A stretch of DNA of 20,382 nt from Scybalousia_A sp963588535 (lineage in GTDB: Bacteria; Bacteroidota; Bacteroidia; Bacteroidales; P3), in contig CAVAII010000072.1 of NCBI GenBank assembly GCA_963588535.1, positions 1-20,382 on the forward strand. The letters are read 5' to 3'. Under the pieces are notes generated by a model. The model saw nothing but the letters and a program-made list of their open reading frames with translations, was not told where the DNA came from and did no database searches. A program made the position numbers and the translations under genes. Positions 1-8,249 of this stretch are shown here, piece by piece; the first letter of the stretch is position 1; each line of letters begins with the position of its first letter.

Positions 1-63
1 TATTCTGATGATTGGTCGTTTTATTCTGATGATTGGTCGTTTTATTCTGATGATTGGTCGAAA
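1..63. repeat. 21-bp tandem repeat, about three copies
   Basis: Copies start at 1, 22 and 43. All three share TATTCTGATGATTGGTCG, and the first two end in TTT. The third diverges at 61, and a degenerate fourth unit follows at 64-84 up to the protease stop codon. The array continues off the left edge, so its true copy number is unknown. It lies downstream of the minus-strand protease gene and encodes nothing convincing. The unit length matches the period seen at 4844-4969 and near 10200-10290. Confidence 0.9.
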
Positions 64-83
64 TATTTTGATAAAAACAACAC

Positions 84-1658
84 TTAGAAGTTTGCAATCG
101 CCATCTTTAACTCTGTATCCAAATCAAGATACAATTTGTAGAAATACTTGTCATCGTAGAGGCTTTGTGCTATGTACCCTTTCATCAATTGTTTGATTTC
201 GGCAGTCTCTTTGGATGATAACTTCTTGAGATTTACGCCGTTTTTGGCAGCAAAAGTCAACAAGTTGTTATAAACATTGTCCTGTACTTTGTAACGAAGG
301 ATAAAATCGTCACCATTTTTGTATGTTTTCAAATTAGCACGATTGTTATCTACATAATCGAAACAATATTTGTAAATCAAACCATTCTTAAATAAGGAGT
401 TAAAATAAGTAGAATGCTTCAAAAGTGAATATGGCAAAGTAATATCTGGCTCTATTCCGCCACCGCCATAAACTGTTCTACCTTTTTTGGTCTTATATTT
501 AAGGTTCTCGTCATGGCGTAATGTATCGGCATCGTTTTCTGCGTTAGCAAAACGATTAACAAAGTCCTCGAAATATTTTTCAGGGTCCCCCTTGATATAA
601 GGTCGTTGAATACATCTACCACTTGGAGTATAATAACGAGCAATAGTTAGACGGATAGCCGAATTGTCGGGTAGAGTCTTTTGTTCTTGTACCAAACCTT
701 TACCAAAAGTACGTCTGCCGATAACCTTACCCCTATCGTTGTCCTGAATACAACCACTAACAATCTCACTTGCCGAGGCACTCATCTCGTTTATCATTAC
801 TATTAGTTTGCCTTGCTCAAACAATCCGCCTTCTGTTGCGTAGGCATCTTTTCTACCTCTCAAACGTCCATCGGTATAAACAATCAAATCGCCCTTGCTT
901 ATAAACTCGTCTGCAATAGCAATAGCCTGATCAAGATATCCACCACCGTTATCACGCAAGTCAAATACTAATTGTTTCATTCCTTTGCTGTTAAGATCTT
1001 CAAGGGCTTGTGCTACCTCATCGTGAGAAGTTGATGTAAATTCTTCTAATTTGATGTATCCAGTATTAGCATTCAACATACCAAAATACCTAACGGCTTG
1101 CGTCTTAATTACATCTCGAGTAACAACATAATCAATCAAATGGTTGATACCTTTTCTTTTTATACCAAGTTTTACTTTGCTTCCTCGCTTACCTTTCAAC
1201 AGACGAACGACAGTATCGTTAGTTATGTTTTTGGGTTGTCTCCCGTCCACTTTTACTATTCTGTCGCCTGCCAAGATACCGACCTTCTCGCTCGGACCAC
1301 CACTTATCGTCCTAACAACGGCTATGGTATCGTCTACTATACGAAACTGCACGCCAATACCATCGAAATTGCCGTTAAGTGATTCGTTCTCTTTCTTGAC
1401 TTCATCGGCTGTCATATAGACACTATGAGGGTCCAACTCGGTTAGTAAAGCCCTAATAGCGTCATCGGTAAGTGAATCACCATTTATATTGTCTACATAT
1501 TCTTTGTTAATCAAATCCAAGATATAGTTAATCTTATTTGCTTTGGAATATAGATTAGCAGCGGGGTTTTGAGCCTTGGACAATACAAAATAACCGACTG
1601 CCATACCAATTATAATTGATATGGCAACGATTAATGGTATGTAAGAATTCTTTTTCAT
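84..1658 (-). CDS. ctpA: S41 family C-terminal processing protease
   Basis: This is a 524-residue carboxy-terminal processing serine protease of family S41, which cleaves proteins near their C-termini in the periplasm. Residues 8-28 form one N-terminal hydrophobic segment, either a signal anchor or an uncleaved signal. A PDZ domain follows at about 85-170, containing GVQFRI and the AGDRIVKVDG stretch. The catalytic core holds the SASASE motif with the likely nucleophile S295, and TFGKGLVQ with the general-base lysine K320. The 25-residue Ser-Lys spacing equals that of E. coli Prc. The tail of about 150 residues is typical of Bacteroidota homologues. The gene starts 19 bp after the lysS stop, so it is probably co-transcribed with lysS. 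The substrate is not visible from the sequence. The family call is secure; the symbol is generic. Confidence 0.95.
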   Translation of the reverse strand: MKKNSYIPLIVAISIIIGMAVGYFVLSKAQNPAANLYSKANKINYILDLINKEYVDNINGDSLTDDAIRALLTELDPHSVYMTADEVKKENESLNGNFDGIGVQFRIVDDTIAVVRTISGGPSEKVGILAGDRIVKVDGRQPKNITNDTVVRLLKGKRGSKVKLGIKRKGINHLIDYVVTRDVIKTQAVRYFGMLNANTGYIKLEEFTSTSHDEVAQALEDLNSKGMKQLVFDLRDNGGGYLDQAIAIADEFISKGDLIVYTDGRLRGRKDAYATEGGLFEQGKLIVMINEMSASASEIVSGCIQDNDRGKVIGRRTFGKGLVQEQKTLPDNSAIRLTIARYYTPSGRCIQRPYIKGDPEKYFEDFVNRFANAENDADTLRHDENLKYKTKKGRTVYGGGGIEPDITLPYSLLKHSTYFNSLFKNGLIYKYCFDYVDNNRANLKTYKNGDDFILRYKVQDNVYNNLLTFAAKNGVNLKKLSSKETAEIKQLMKGYIAQSLYDDKYFYKLYLDLDTELKMAIANF

Positions 1659-1677
1659 TGATTATGCGAAAAATTTG

Positions 1678-3390
1678 TTATTCGCTCCAATTTTTTAGTT
1701 CTTCTAATTTCAAAGGGGCAATATCTAATTTATTCTTTTTTCTCAAACCATTCAAATCATTAAATAGTTTGTTAAGATTTGCTTTCTTCAAGGCGTCCAT
1801 ATTACCGATACCTGCTTTTTGTAGCAAATCTATCCATTGCTGTGGTATACCTTTGGCTACGAAGTCTTCGTTTGAAGAAGTTGCTTGTTGTACCTCTGGT
1901 TTCATTTGAGGGAAGAACAAAACATCTTGTATAGAAGGTGAATTAGTCATCATCATTGCCAAACGATCTATACCAATTCCCAAACCACTTGTAGGAGGCA
2001 TTCCGTATTCTATTGCACGTAAGAAATCTTCGTCTAATACCATGCTCTCAGGATCACCTCTCTTGCCCAATTCTAATTGTTCTTCGAAACGTTTTCTTTG
2101 ATCTATCGGGTCATTTAACTCACTATATGCGTTGCAAATCTCTTTACAATTACATACAGCCTCAAATCTTTCTACCAAACCCTCTTTTGTACGATGTTTC
2201 TTAGCCAATGGAGACATCTCAATAGGGTAATCGTATATAAATGTTGGTTGAATAAGTTTGCCTTCGCAAGTCTCACCAAAAATTTCATCGATTAACTTGC
2301 CTTTACCCATAGTATCATCGATAGGAACATTAAGTTTTTGAGCCGTTTGTCTCAATTCCGCTTCGTCCATATTGCTAATATCTATACCAGTAAAGTGTTC
2401 TATTGCCTCATACATAGTATAGCGTTGCCAAGGACGTTTGAAATCTATAACATTCTCGCCAACCTTTACTTTTGTCGAGCCATGCAATGCCAAAGCAATC
2501 CTTTCAACCATCTCTTCTACGGTATCCATCATCCAGAAATAGTCTTTGTAGGCAACGTATAACTCCATCTGAGTAAATTCTGGGTTATGGAAACGATCCA
2601 TTCCTTCGTTACGAAAGTCTTTTGAGAACTCATAGACACCATCATAACCACCAACGATTAGTTTTTTAAGATACAACTCGTCAGCTATACGCAAATATAA
2701 ATCCAAATCTAAGGTATTGTGATGAGTCTTGAAAGGTCTTGCAGAAGCTCCGCCATAGACTGGTTGCAAGATAGGAGTCTCTACCTCCAAATAACCTTTT
2801 TCGTTAAGATAGTTACGCATTGTGTCGACCAATAGTGTTCTCTGTACAAAGGCTTTTTTAACCTGTGGATTAACTATTAAGTCTACATAACGCTGACGAT
2901 ATCTCTGCTCAGGGTCTGTAAATGCGTCGTAAACAACTCCATCTTTCTCTTTAACGATAGGTAGAGGACGAACACTCTTACATAATACTGTCAATTGCTT
3001 TACATGTACTGTTATCTCACCCATTTTAGTACGGAAGACAAAACCCTTTATACCTATTATATCACCTATATCCAATAGTTTCTTGAATACAGTGTTGTAC
3101 ATAGTCTTATCTTCTGTCGGACAGATCTCATCTCTATTTATATAGAGTTGTATCTTTCCTTTGCTGTCTTGTATTTCGCAAAAAGATGCTGCACCCATTA
3201 TTCTTCTGGACATTATTCTTCCTGCCATAGATATATCTTGCAAGGCAGTCTCATCTTTTTCGAATGTTTGCTTGATTGTTTCGCTGTCAGTATTAACCTC
3301 ATACATCGGAGCAGGATAAGGATTTATACCCAATTTTCTTAAATCCTCCGCCGCTTGTCGTCTTTGTATTTCCTGTTCGTTAAGTTCCAT
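1678..3390 (-). CDS. lysS: Lysine--tRNA ligase (class II)
   Basis: This enzyme charges tRNA-Lys with lysine using ATP in the cytoplasm. The 570 residues show the N-terminal OB-fold anticodon-binding domain at about 50-145, including GRIMSRRIMG. Class II motif 2 is FRNEG with the downstream HNPEFTQME (residues 259-276), and motif 3 is GLGIGIDRL (469-477). An extra segment of about 70 residues follows motif 3 (about 500-570), as is usual in Bacteroidota LysRS. The ATG at 3388-3390 is supported by a TATCTTTGC -7 box about 25 bp upstream. It is transcribed divergently from serS and is followed closely by the S41 protease gene. Confidence 0.97.
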   Translation of the reverse strand: MELNEQEIQRRQAAEDLRKLGINPYPAPMYEVNTDSETIKQTFEKDETALQDISMAGRIMSRRIMGAASFCEIQDSKGKIQLYINRDEICPTEDKTMYNTVFKKLLDIGDIIGIKGFVFRTKMGEITVHVKQLTVLCKSVRPLPIVKEKDGVVYDAFTDPEQRYRQRYVDLIVNPQVKKAFVQRTLLVDTMRNYLNEKGYLEVETPILQPVYGGASARPFKTHHNTLDLDLYLRIADELYLKKLIVGGYDGVYEFSKDFRNEGMDRFHNPEFTQMELYVAYKDYFWMMDTVEEMVERIALALHGSTKVKVGENVIDFKRPWQRYTMYEAIEHFTGIDISNMDEAELRQTAQKLNVPIDDTMGKGKLIDEIFGETCEGKLIQPTFIYDYPIEMSPLAKKHRTKEGLVERFEAVCNCKEICNAYSELNDPIDQRKRFEEQLELGKRGDPESMVLDEDFLRAIEYGMPPTSGLGIGIDRLAMMMTNSPSIQDVLFFPQMKPEVQQATSSNEDFVAKGIPQQWIDLLQKAGIGNMDALKKANLNKLFNDLNGLRKKNKLDIAPLKLEELKNWSE

Positions 3391-3414
3391 CGTTTTGAAA
3401 TATTATAAATTTTT

Positions 3415-3423
3415 GCAAAGATA
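3415..3423 (-). promoter_or_regulatory. Bacteroides-type -7 box for lysS
   Basis: Read on the minus strand this is TATCTTTGC, an exact match to the Bacteroidota -7 consensus TAnnTTTGC, about 25 bp before the lysS ATG. No convincing -33 TTTG sits at the usual distance of about 20 bp, so strength is uncertain. It shares the intergenic region with the serS promoter. Confidence 0.65.
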
Positions 3424-3497
3424 CGAATTTTTTCTTTTATAATGATTACCTTATATTTTTTTCGTCTGTTTTTATTCGTATTTTTAAGAAAAATTTG

Positions 3498-3506
3498 TAA
3501 TTTTGC
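3498..3506 (+). promoter_or_regulatory. Bacteroides-type -7 box for serS
   Basis: TAATTTTGC matches TAnnTTTGC and ends 34 bp before the serS ATG, which would give a leader of about 25-30 nt. The -33 element is poorly defined. With the lysS box it forms a back-to-back promoter pair in the 150-bp divergent intergenic region. Confidence 0.65.
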
Positions 3507-3540
3507 ACACTGTATTTCAGTATAAAAACATTTTAAAGAT

Positions 3541-4815
3541 ATGTTGCAACTTAGTTTTATTCGCGAAAACAAAGATTTCGTAATAGAGAGATTAAATGTT
3601 AAGAACTTTAAGAACGCAAAACAAAGCATAGAAACCGTTATCACGCTTGACAATCAACGTAGGGATTTACAAAAACAAATAGACGAGAACAAAAGTCTTC
3701 AAAACTCCATATCCAAACAAATAGGTATGCTTTTCAAAGAAGGCAAAAAAGAAGAGGCTGATGCAAAGAAAGCAGAGACTACTTCTCTTAAAACAACCGA
3801 GAAAGCATTACAAGAAAAACATTCTGCTTTGGAGACAGAGATTAGAAACCTATTGCTCTCTATCCCTAATATCCCTCACATAAGTGTACCTAATGGTAAG
3901 GGAGAAGAAGATAACGAGGTAGTAAAATTAGTAGGCGAGATACCAACCCTACCAGAAAGTGCATTACCTCATTGGGAACTATGCAAGAAATATGATATCG
4001 TAGATTTTGAATTAGGTAACAAAATAACAGGTGCTGGTTTCCCTGTCTACAAAGGCAAAGGTGCCAAACTCCAAAGGGCATTGATTAATTTCTTCTTGCA
4101 AGAAGGCGAAAAAGATGGTTACCTTGAGGTGCAACCTCCTTTAATGGTTAACGAAGCCTCTGCTTTGGCTACCGGACAATTACCAGACAAAGAAGCACAA
4201 ATGTATGTTATTCCTTTGGATGGTTTCTATATGATACCAACTGCCGAAGTCCCTGTAACAAATATATTTAGAGACACAATCGTAGACAAAAAAGACTTCC
4301 CTATTCGTAGATGTGCCTATTCTCAATGCTTCCGTAGAGAGGCTGGTTCGTATGGTAAGGACGTTAGGGGGTTGAATCGTTTGCATCAATTCGATAAAGT
4401 AGAAATCGTTTGCATCGATTCTCCTGAACATTCGTACGAACAATTGGAGATAATGAAAAAACATGTCGGCGGACTATTAGACAAATTAGGTCTTCCTTAT
4501 AGAATATTGCGTCTTTGCGGTGGTGATATTAGTTTTACTTCTGCTTTGACTTTCGATTTCGAAGTATTTTCTGCCGCACAGCAACGTTGGTTAGAGGTTT
4601 CTTCGGTTTCTAACTTCGAGAGTTATCAAGCCAACCGTCTAAAAGTACGTTACAAAGACGACAACGGAAAGATTCAACTTTGCCACACACTTAATGGTTC
4701 TGCATTAGCATTACCGAGAGTCGTTGCCGCTTTGTTAGAGAACAATCAAACAGAAAACGGTATCAAAGTCCCTGAATGTTTACAGCATTTCACAGGTTTT
4801 GATATGATTAACTAA
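3541..4815 (+). CDS. serS: Serine--tRNA ligase (class II)
   Basis: This enzyme charges tRNA-Ser (and tRNA-Sec where present) with serine. The 424 residues match the usual bacterial length. The charged N-terminal region at about 27-105 is the antiparallel coiled coil that contacts the long variable arm of tRNA-Ser. Class II motif 2 lies at 264-284 (FRREAGSYGKDVRGLNRLHQF region) and motif 3 at 384-400 (LNGSALALPR). The ATG follows a recognisable promoter. It appears monocistronic: 170 bp of repeat-rich sequence separates it from the next operon. Confidence 0.97.
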   Translation: MLQLSFIRENKDFVIERLNVKNFKNAKQSIETVITLDNQRRDLQKQIDENKSLQNSISKQIGMLFKEGKKEEADAKKAETTSLKTTEKALQEKHSALETEIRNLLLSIPNIPHISVPNGKGEEDNEVVKLVGEIPTLPESALPHWELCKKYDIVDFELGNKITGAGFPVYKGKGAKLQRALINFFLQEGEKDGYLEVQPPLMVNEASALATGQLPDKEAQMYVIPLDGFYMIPTAEVPVTNIFRDTIVDKKDFPIRRCAYSQCFRREAGSYGKDVRGLNRLHQFDKVEIVCIDSPEHSYEQLEIMKKHVGGLLDKLGLPYRILRLCGGDISFTSALTFDFEVFSAAQQRWLEVSSVSNFESYQANRLKVRYKDDNGKIQLCHTLNGSALALPRVVAALLENNQTENGIKVPECLQHFTGFDMIN

Positions 4816-4843
4816 TAAGAAAACATTATTACTAATAGTTAGT

Positions 4844-4969
4844 GGGATAATATTTGATTTTAGCAGAATATTATCTAACTTTATCAAAATAATATCTAAC
4901 TTTATTCGGATAAAATCTAATATTATCAGGACAACACTAACTCTTAGTAAGACAATATAAACAAAGTAA
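4844..4969. repeat. Degenerate 21-bp direct repeats, six units
   Basis: The intergenic DNA between serS and the glycosyltransferase splits into six consecutive 21-base units starting at 4844, 4865, 4886, 4907, 4928 and 4949. Units 2 and 3 share almost all of AATAATATCTAACTTTAT; the others keep the A/T blocks and a central CTAA-like core. The whole stretch is AT-rich and non-coding. A 21-bp period puts each unit on the same face of the helix. Whether it is a regulator, a curved spacer or a relic cannot be told from sequence. Confidence 0.7.
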
Positions 4970-4987
4970 GAATATTATATCTTGGTC

Positions 4988-6154
4988 ATGACAGAAAAAA
5001 GTATCATAATCGTAGGTACTGCGTATCCTTATCGAGGAGGTCTTTCGGCTTTTAACGAGAGACTCGCATACGAATTTCTTAAAGAAGGGTACAAAGTGGA
5101 GATTTATACATTTTCTTTGCAATATCCTTCGTTTCTATTCCCTGGGAAAACGCAATATAGTAGCGAACCTAAGCCAAAAGATTTGCAGATAATAAGAAAG
5201 ATAAACTCTTGCAATCCTTTTTCTTGGCTTAAGGTAGGTAAGGAAATCAAAAACAAAAGACCAGATATTCTTGTTACCAAATATTGGTTGCCTTTTATGG
5301 CTCCTTGTCTTGGAACAATAGAAAAGATTGTCAAAAGCAATAATCACACTAAGACTATTTCCATTTTGGACAACATTATTCCGCACGAGAAACGTATTGC
5401 CGACAAATTATTCTCCAAATATTTTGTTAAACAGACTCTCGGCTTTGTTGCTATGTCCAAAAGTGTGTTAAACGATTTGAATCTCTTTGATACCCAAAAG
5501 CCACGTTTGTTCTGTGCTCACCCTTTATACGACCATTATGGCGAAGTCTTAGACAAAGAGACGGCAAAAAAGAACTTAGGCTTAGAGAGTAACACAAAGT
5601 ATATTCTTTTCTTTGGTTTCATTCGTTCGTATAAGGGTTTGGATTTGCTTTTGGAGGCTATGTCCGATGTACGTCTTAAGGATATGAACGTTAAGTTAAT
5701 AGTTGCAGGAGAGTTCTATGCCAAAAGCGAACCATATTATCAACAAATAGAACGCCTTGGCATAAAAGATCGTTTGGTTTTGAAGACTGATTTTATTCCT
5801 GATAGCAAAGTGAATAACTATTTCTGTGCTTGCGACCTTGTTGTGCAACCATACAAGAGTGCAACGCAAAGCGGAGTAACCCAAATAGCCTTTCATTTCA
5901 ACAAACCTATGGTTGTAACCGATGTTGGCGGACTTAAAGAGATTGTTCCCGATGGCAAGATAGGTTATGTCGTAAAGCCAGATAGCAAAGCCATAGCCGA
6001 TAGTATTGTTACTTACTACTCTGAGAACAAAGAGAAAGAATTTACAGCAAATGTACAACAAGAGAAAGAGAAATACTCTTGGGCAAATATGACAAAGGCA
6101 ATTAGGACACTTGCCTTGAATGATAAAAAAACTTTAAGTAATTATGATAATTAG
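4988..6154 (+). CDS. Glycosyltransferase, family 4-like (GT-B fold)
   Basis: A 388-residue cytoplasmic or membrane-associated GT-B glycosyltransferase that would transfer a nucleotide-activated sugar to a glycan or lipid-linked acceptor. The N-terminal Rossmann half opens with SIIIVGTAYPYRGGLSAF. The C-terminal half has FFGFIRSYKGLDLLLEAM and the donor-binding region QSGVTQIAFHFNKPMVVTDV followed by GGLKEIVPDGKIGYVV, typical of GT4. I start at the ATG at 4988; an in-frame TTG two codons upstream is less likely. It overlaps the next gene by 11 nt, so it belongs with the heptose-activation genes. GDP-heptose as donor is an inference from that linkage; mannose or other sugars remain possible. 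Confidence 0.88.
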   Translation: MTEKSIIIVGTAYPYRGGLSAFNERLAYEFLKEGYKVEIYTFSLQYPSFLFPGKTQYSSEPKPKDLQIIRKINSCNPFSWLKVGKEIKNKRPDILVTKYWLPFMAPCLGTIEKIVKSNNHTKTISILDNIIPHEKRIADKLFSKYFVKQTLGFVAMSKSVLNDLNLFDTQKPRLFCAHPLYDHYGEVLDKETAKKNLGLESNTKYILFFGFIRSYKGLDLLLEAMSDVRLKDMNVKLIVAGEFYAKSEPYYQQIERLGIKDRLVLKTDFIPDSKVNNYFCACDLVVQPYKSATQSGVTQIAFHFNKPMVVTDVGGLKEIVPDGKIGYVVKPDSKAIADSIVTYYSENKEKEFTANVQQEKEKYSWANMTKAIRTLALNDKKTLSNYDN

Positions 6155-7163
6155 AAGTAAAGCACCTTTAAGACTTGGTTTGGCAGGTGGAGGAACAGAT
6201 GTCTCGCCTTATTCGGATATTTACGGAGGATCTATCCTTAATGCGACCATAAGTATGTATGCTCACACCTCAATAGAGCCTACGAACGATGGAAAAGTAG
6301 TTTTCTGTGCACCCGACAAAGGTTTAATAGAGCAGTACGATAACGCATCTTATATCGAACCCGAAGGTTACTTTATTCTTCACAAAGGAGTCTATAACTC
6401 TATCGTTAAGAACTTTACTCACAAGCCTCTATCTCTTAGAATAGCCTCATACGTTGATGCTCCAGCAGGTTCGGGTCTTGGAACATCTTCTACTTTGGTT
6501 GTATCAATCTTAGGAGCGTACGTAGAATGGCTTAAACTTCCACTCGGAGAATACGATATTGCACACTTAGCCTACGAAATAGAAAGAGTGGATTTGAATC
6601 TTGCAGGCGGAAAACAAGATCAATACGCCGCAACTTTCGGAGGTTTCAATTTTATGGAATTTAATGGCGACAAAGTAATCGTAAATCCCCTTAGGATTCG
6701 TCAAAAATACCAAGACGAACTCTGCCATAACCTTGTTTTATACTATACAGACACAAGCCACGTTTCTGCCGAGATTATCAAAGAGCAACAACAGAACGTA
6801 AAACAAAACAATACCTCCTCTATCGAGAGTATGCACAAACTAAAAGAGCAAGCACTCCTAATGAAAGAAGCATTACTTAAAGGCAACATAGATGAAATAG
6901 GAAAAATCCTTGATTTTGGTTGGCAGTACAAAAAACTTATGGCAAAGAGTATAACCAATCCTTTTATCGACAAAATCTATTCTTCTGCTATCGAGAGCGG
7001 AGCAACAGGTGGCAAAATCTCTGGTGCAGGTGGTGGCGGTTTTATGTTCTTCTACTGCCCAAATCTAACACGCCATAATGTTAGCAAAACACTTGAGAAC
7101 TTAGCAGGCCAAATCAAAAGATACGAATTTACCAACGAGGGTCTTAAAACATGGACAATGTAA
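6144..7163 (+). CDS. hddA: GHMP kinase, D-glycero-alpha-D-manno-heptose 7-phosphate kinase-like
   Basis: A 339-residue GHMP-superfamily sugar kinase. The N-terminal LGLAGGGTDV (11-20) and the YGGSILNATI stretch are characteristic of the HddA / fucokinase-like branch. The ATP loop is PAGSGLGTSS (107-116), and the C-terminal GHMP motif is GGKISGAGGGGF (289-300). In the GDP-heptose route HddA phosphorylates the anomeric carbon of heptose 7-phosphate to give the 1,7-bisphosphate. The nucleotidyltransferase immediately downstream supports this assignment. The ATG lies inside the end of the glycosyltransferase gene and the 3' end overlaps hddC by 13 nt, indicating translational coupling. A kinase for another sugar cannot be excluded from sequence alone. 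Confidence 0.85.
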   Translation: MIIRSKAPLRLGLAGGGTDVSPYSDIYGGSILNATISMYAHTSIEPTNDGKVVFCAPDKGLIEQYDNASYIEPEGYFILHKGVYNSIVKNFTHKPLSLRIASYVDAPAGSGLGTSSTLVVSILGAYVEWLKLPLGEYDIAHLAYEIERVDLNLAGGKQDQYAATFGGFNFMEFNGDKVIVNPLRIRQKYQDELCHNLVLYYTDTSHVSAEIIKEQQQNVKQNNTSSIESMHKLKEQALLMKEALLKGNIDEIGKILDFGWQYKKLMAKSITNPFIDKIYSSAIESGATGGKISGAGGGGFMFFYCPNLTRHNVSKTLENLAGQIKRYEFTNEGLKTWTM

Positions 7164-7849
7164 AGCAAGTAGTTATCTTAGCAGGAGGATTCGGCACAAG
7201 ACTAAGGACGGTAGTTAATAACGTTCCAAAACCTTTGTCCGAGGTAAAAGGAAAACCCTTCCTAAGTTGGCTTATGGACTACTTGATTGTCTCGGGTTTC
7301 GAAAAGGCTGTCTTGTCGGTTGGTTATATGAAAGAAAAGATTGAGGACTATTACGCCGATTCTTATAACGGCTTAAAGATTCTTTACGCCGAGGAAAACA
7401 CTCCCTTAGGTACTGGCGGAGGAATACTCAACGCTTTACAACAAATCAACTCCGACACCTTTGCCGTAGTTAATGGCGATACGATGTTTAAGGTTGATTT
7501 CTCTGCCTTAGAGAAACTTCATTTCGAAAACAAGTCCGACCTAACTCTTGCCGTTAGACAAATAGAGGACGTCTCTCGTTACGGAAGCGTAGAAAAGAAT
7601 ATGAATAATCAAATAACACATTTCAACGAGAAGGGCACCAAACAAGGCATCGGCTTAATTAACGGCGGTATATATATAATGAATAAGGAATTGTTCTCTA
7701 ATTTTCACACGGGCGATAATTTCTCTTTCGAAAAAGATATTATGGAAAAAGAATATCAAAACAAAAGGTTCTTTGCCTACGAAAGCAATGCCTATTTTAT
7801 TGACATAGGAGTGCCAGAGGATTATTTTAGAGCAAACAAGGAATTTTAA
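7151..7849 (+). CDS. hddC: Sugar-phosphate nucleotidyltransferase, HddC-like
   Basis: A 232-residue nucleotidyltransferase of the GlmU/RmlA fold. The signature LAGGFGTRL (10-18) is followed by VPKPLS (25-30), the lysine that contacts the sugar phosphate. NTPLGTGGGI (83-92) and VNGDTM (107-112, metal-binding Asp) complete the active site. In the heptose pathway the product would be GDP-D-glycero-alpha-D-manno-heptose. GTP preference and heptose identity are inferred from the adjacent hddA. The short length, without an acyltransferase tail, fits HddC rather than GlmU. The phosphatase (GmhB) and isomerase (GmhA) of the route are not in this window. Confidence 0.83.
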   Translation: MDNVKQVVILAGGFGTRLRTVVNNVPKPLSEVKGKPFLSWLMDYLIVSGFEKAVLSVGYMKEKIEDYYADSYNGLKILYAEENTPLGTGGGILNALQQINSDTFAVVNGDTMFKVDFSALEKLHFENKSDLTLAVRQIEDVSRYGSVEKNMNNQITHFNEKGTKQGIGLINGGIYIMNKELFSNFHTGDNFSFEKDIMEKEYQNKRFFAYESNAYFIDIGVPEDYFRANKEF

Positions 7850-7868
7850 CTAACAAACTTTATCAAAA

Positions 7869-8249
7869 ATGGATATCCAAATTCAAACAAATGTAGAGTC
7901 AAAGAAAGAATACATCGTAACAGAAAAAGACACTGCCATAGCAATAGGTAGCGGAGAAGTCAATGTCTTAGCCACTCCTAAACTATTATCCTTAATGGAA
8001 GAAGTCTCCTCGAAAAGCGTTAAAGACCTCTTACCCGAAGGCTATGTGTCAGTCGGCGTAGAGATGAATATCTTACATTTGAAATCCTCAAAGGTTGGCG
8101 AAAAAATAACCATTCATAGCACATTCTCTCGTCAAGAAGGCAAAAAACTATATTTTGATGTTGTAGCCACTAACGCAAATAACGAAACAATCGGCACTGG
8201 CGAGTGTAATAGAGTAATAGTTAATAAAGAAAAATTTGAGAATAAATAA
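7869..8249 (+). CDS. Hotdog-fold thioesterase, FlK-like
   Basis: A 126-residue single-domain hotdog protein. Residues T36, E44 and H70 have exactly the spacing (8 and 26 residues) of the catalytic Thr42, Glu50 and His76 of Streptomyces fluoroacetyl-CoA thioesterase FlK. The flanks also fit: VLATPKLLSLMEE, then VGVEMNILHLKSS. The family hydrolyses small acyl-CoA thioesters; nothing here implies fluoroacetate as substrate. It lies 19 nt after hddC, and its stop codon shares one base with the next ATG (TAATG). It is therefore translated as part of the operon, although its chemistry has no obvious tie to heptose. A general acyl-CoA housekeeping role is the conservative reading. Confidence 0.85.
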   Translation: MDIQIQTNVESKKEYIVTEKDTAIAIGSGEVNVLATPKLLSLMEEVSSKSVKDLLPEGYVSVGVEMNILHLKSSKVGEKITIHSTFSRQEGKKLYFDVVATNANNETIGTGECNRVIVNKEKFENK

